34,752 bases of DNA from SIG575 sp964507395 (lineage in GTDB: Bacteria > Bacillota > Clostridia > Oscillospirales > Acutalibacteraceae): NCBI GenBank assembly GCA_964507395.1, contig CAZDQE010000021.1:1-34752 (forward strand), read 5' to 3'. The notes below the pieces were generated by a model, which saw only the letters and a program-made list of their open reading frames with translations, ran no database searches and was not told the DNA's origin. Positions 33,976-34,752 of this stretch are shown one piece after another (the stretch's first letter is position 1; the number at the start of each line of letters is the position of its first letter). The position numbers and the translations under genes were made by a program.

Positions 33976-34632
33976 TTGATAAAACTTGACTCAAGACTTA
34001 AAACGGCAGCCGAGGAAGTAAGAAAAGGCAAAAAAGTCGTCGACATCGGCACTGACCATGCGTACTTACCCGCCTATCTTATTGAAAACGGCATTTGCCC
34101 CTCTGCAATTGCGGCAGACATCGGGAAAGGCCCTCTTGAAAATGCACGAAAAGTTGTTTCCGCATCTGAGGAATTGTCAGAAAAAATTGAACTTCGTTTG
34201 TCCGACGGTCTTGAAAAAATCTCTCCCGAAGAAGCTGAGGACATTGTAATTGCGGGAATGGGCGGAATTCTGATTTCCGAAATTCTCACAAAGGCACCGT
34301 GGGTAAAAGATGAAACAAAAAGGCTTATTCTCCAGCCCATGTCGCATGCAGAGGATGTGAGAAAACATCTCTGTGAAAATGGCTTTGAGATTATAACAGA
34401 GCGTGCTTCAACTGACGGTAAGCACAACTATATTCTGATTGTAGCCGAGTTCAGAAATAAAGAAAATGATAAAGATGAAGCGTTTTACTACAAAGGTCTG
34501 ATTCAGCATGACACATCAGAGGAAGCACAAAAATATCATCAGACACGAATGAAAAGTCTTATCAAAAAAAGAGATGCCCTTAAAAATGCAGGACAGGACA
34601 CAAGCGAAATCGGAAAAATAATAAACGGATAA
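33976..34632 (+). CDS. trmK: tRNA (adenine-N1)-methyltransferase, TrmK family
   Basis: SAM-dependent methyltransferase of 218 residues that makes m1A22 in tRNA of Gram-positive bacteria. The SAM motif is VVDIGTDHAYLPAYLIENG, with AADIGKGPLENA, LRLSDGLE and IAGMGG as in COG2384. I start at TTG 33976, giving MIKLDSRLKTAAEEV; GGGAAG lies seven bases upstream and the maturase stop lies four bases before. The frame is open much further upstream but that part runs through the maturase gene. It ends at a terminator and is an odd partner for the sulfatase genes. Confidence 0.9.
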   Translation: MIKLDSRLKTAAEEVRKGKKVVDIGTDHAYLPAYLIENGICPSAIAADIGKGPLENARKVVSASEELSEKIELRLSDGLEKISPEEAEDIVIAGMGGILISEILTKAPWVKDETKRLILQPMSHAEDVRKHLCENGFEIITERASTDGKHNYILIVAEFRNKENDKDEAFYYKGLIQHDTSEEAQKYHQTRMKSLIKKRDALKNAGQDTSEIGKIING

Positions 34633-34639
34633 ATTTTTT

Positions 34640-34667
34640 GCCACGCAAAGTCGAAACTTTGCGTGGC
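34640..34667 (+). terminator. rho-independent terminator after trmK
   Basis: A 12-bp perfect stem (GCCACGCAAAGT at 34640-34651 with 34656-34667) has a CGAA loop and is followed by TTTTTGATTT. The minus-strand side is followed by an A-run, so it acts on the plus strand. Confidence 0.9.
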
Positions 34668-34691
34668 TTTTTGATTTAAAGGATTTTAAGT

Positions 34692-34752
34692 TTAAAGACC
34701 CATGTCAAAGATTACTGCATATTCGTAAACTGTACCGTCATCTGTTGTGATA
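34692..34752 (-). CDS. 3' end of an unidentified minus-strand gene (partial)
   Basis: Reading in from the right edge on the minus strand, one frame is open to a TAA at 34694-34692 and ends ITTDDGTVYEYAVIFDMGL. It converges on trmK, as expected if the intervening hairpin separates two units. Too short to assign a family. Confidence 0.5.
   Translation of the reverse strand, partial: ITTDDGTVYEYAVIFDMGL

Noticed and set aside
1..34752. CRISPR arrays, tRNA or rRNA genes, transposases, phage or attachment sites
   Set aside because: I read both strands for spaced repeats, cloverleaf-like segments and transposase or integrase motifs and found none.

Overview
The window looks like a chromosome segment from an anaerobic Firmicute of the class Clostridia, probably an uncultured gut or rumen Oscillospirales/Ruminococcaceae-type bacterium. 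Support for this: moderate to low GC, AGGAGG-type ribosome binding sites, Gram-positive-style short signal peptides, a lipoprotein zinc-binding protein, a YtrA-type GntR/ABC operon, a ferredoxin-dependent indolepyruvate oxidoreductase, and an oxygen-independent radical-SAM sulfatase maturase. Genes are tightly packed and no intergenic space exceeds about 210 bp. I see no rRNA, tRNA, CRISPR array, insertion sequence or phage gene. The placement is inference from gene content; no 16S or marker-gene comparison was possible.

Layout, left to right. (1) 1-5158: the tail of an unknown gene overlapping deoC (+), then a convergent minus-strand cluster with a secreted lipase-like hydrolase, a nucleoside hydrolase and a secreted purple-acid-phosphatase-like enzyme. 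(2) 5260-8975: a znuABC-type zinc importer driven by a near-consensus promoter with an inverted repeat on its start site, followed directly by an alkaline phosphatase. (3) 9000-9600: a purine-type phosphoribosyltransferase. (4) 15925-9597 (minus): gltX, glnS, a small membrane protein, a RING/zinc-ribbon membrane protein and rarA. (5) 16035-19982: an autoregulated-looking GntR (YtrA-like) regulator, ABC ATPase and a large permease. (6) 29260-19986 (minus): a sodium:solute symporter, phenylacetate-CoA ligase, iorA, iorB, a second phenylacetate-CoA ligase and an ACT-domain protein, then a lipase-like paralogue coupled to a PI-PLC-like phosphodiesterase. (7) 29282-34667 (plus): an amidohydrolase, an AlkD-like glycosylase, a membrane-anchored sulfatase, its anaerobic maturase and trmK. 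(8) The 3' end of an unknown minus-strand gene.

Two themes stand out. The first is scavenging of phosphate, nucleosides and lipids: two secreted-type phosphatases, a PI-PLC fold, two lipase-like paralogues, a nucleoside hydrolase, deoC and a phosphoribosyltransferase, with a zinc importer beside the zinc-dependent alkaline phosphatase. The second is aromatic amino acid fermentation: IorAB would turn aryl-pyruvates into aryl-acetyl-CoA, and the two flanking ligases could run in reverse to release aryl-acetate and make ATP. No unmistakably new defence or mobile system was found. The most unusual items are the five-TM sulfatase with LtaS-like layout but a true Cys-type active site, and the secreted lipase-like paralogue pair with altered nucleophile elbows. 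The ten-N run at 29042-29051 is an assembly gap inside the symporter gene and its length is wrong for the reading frame.
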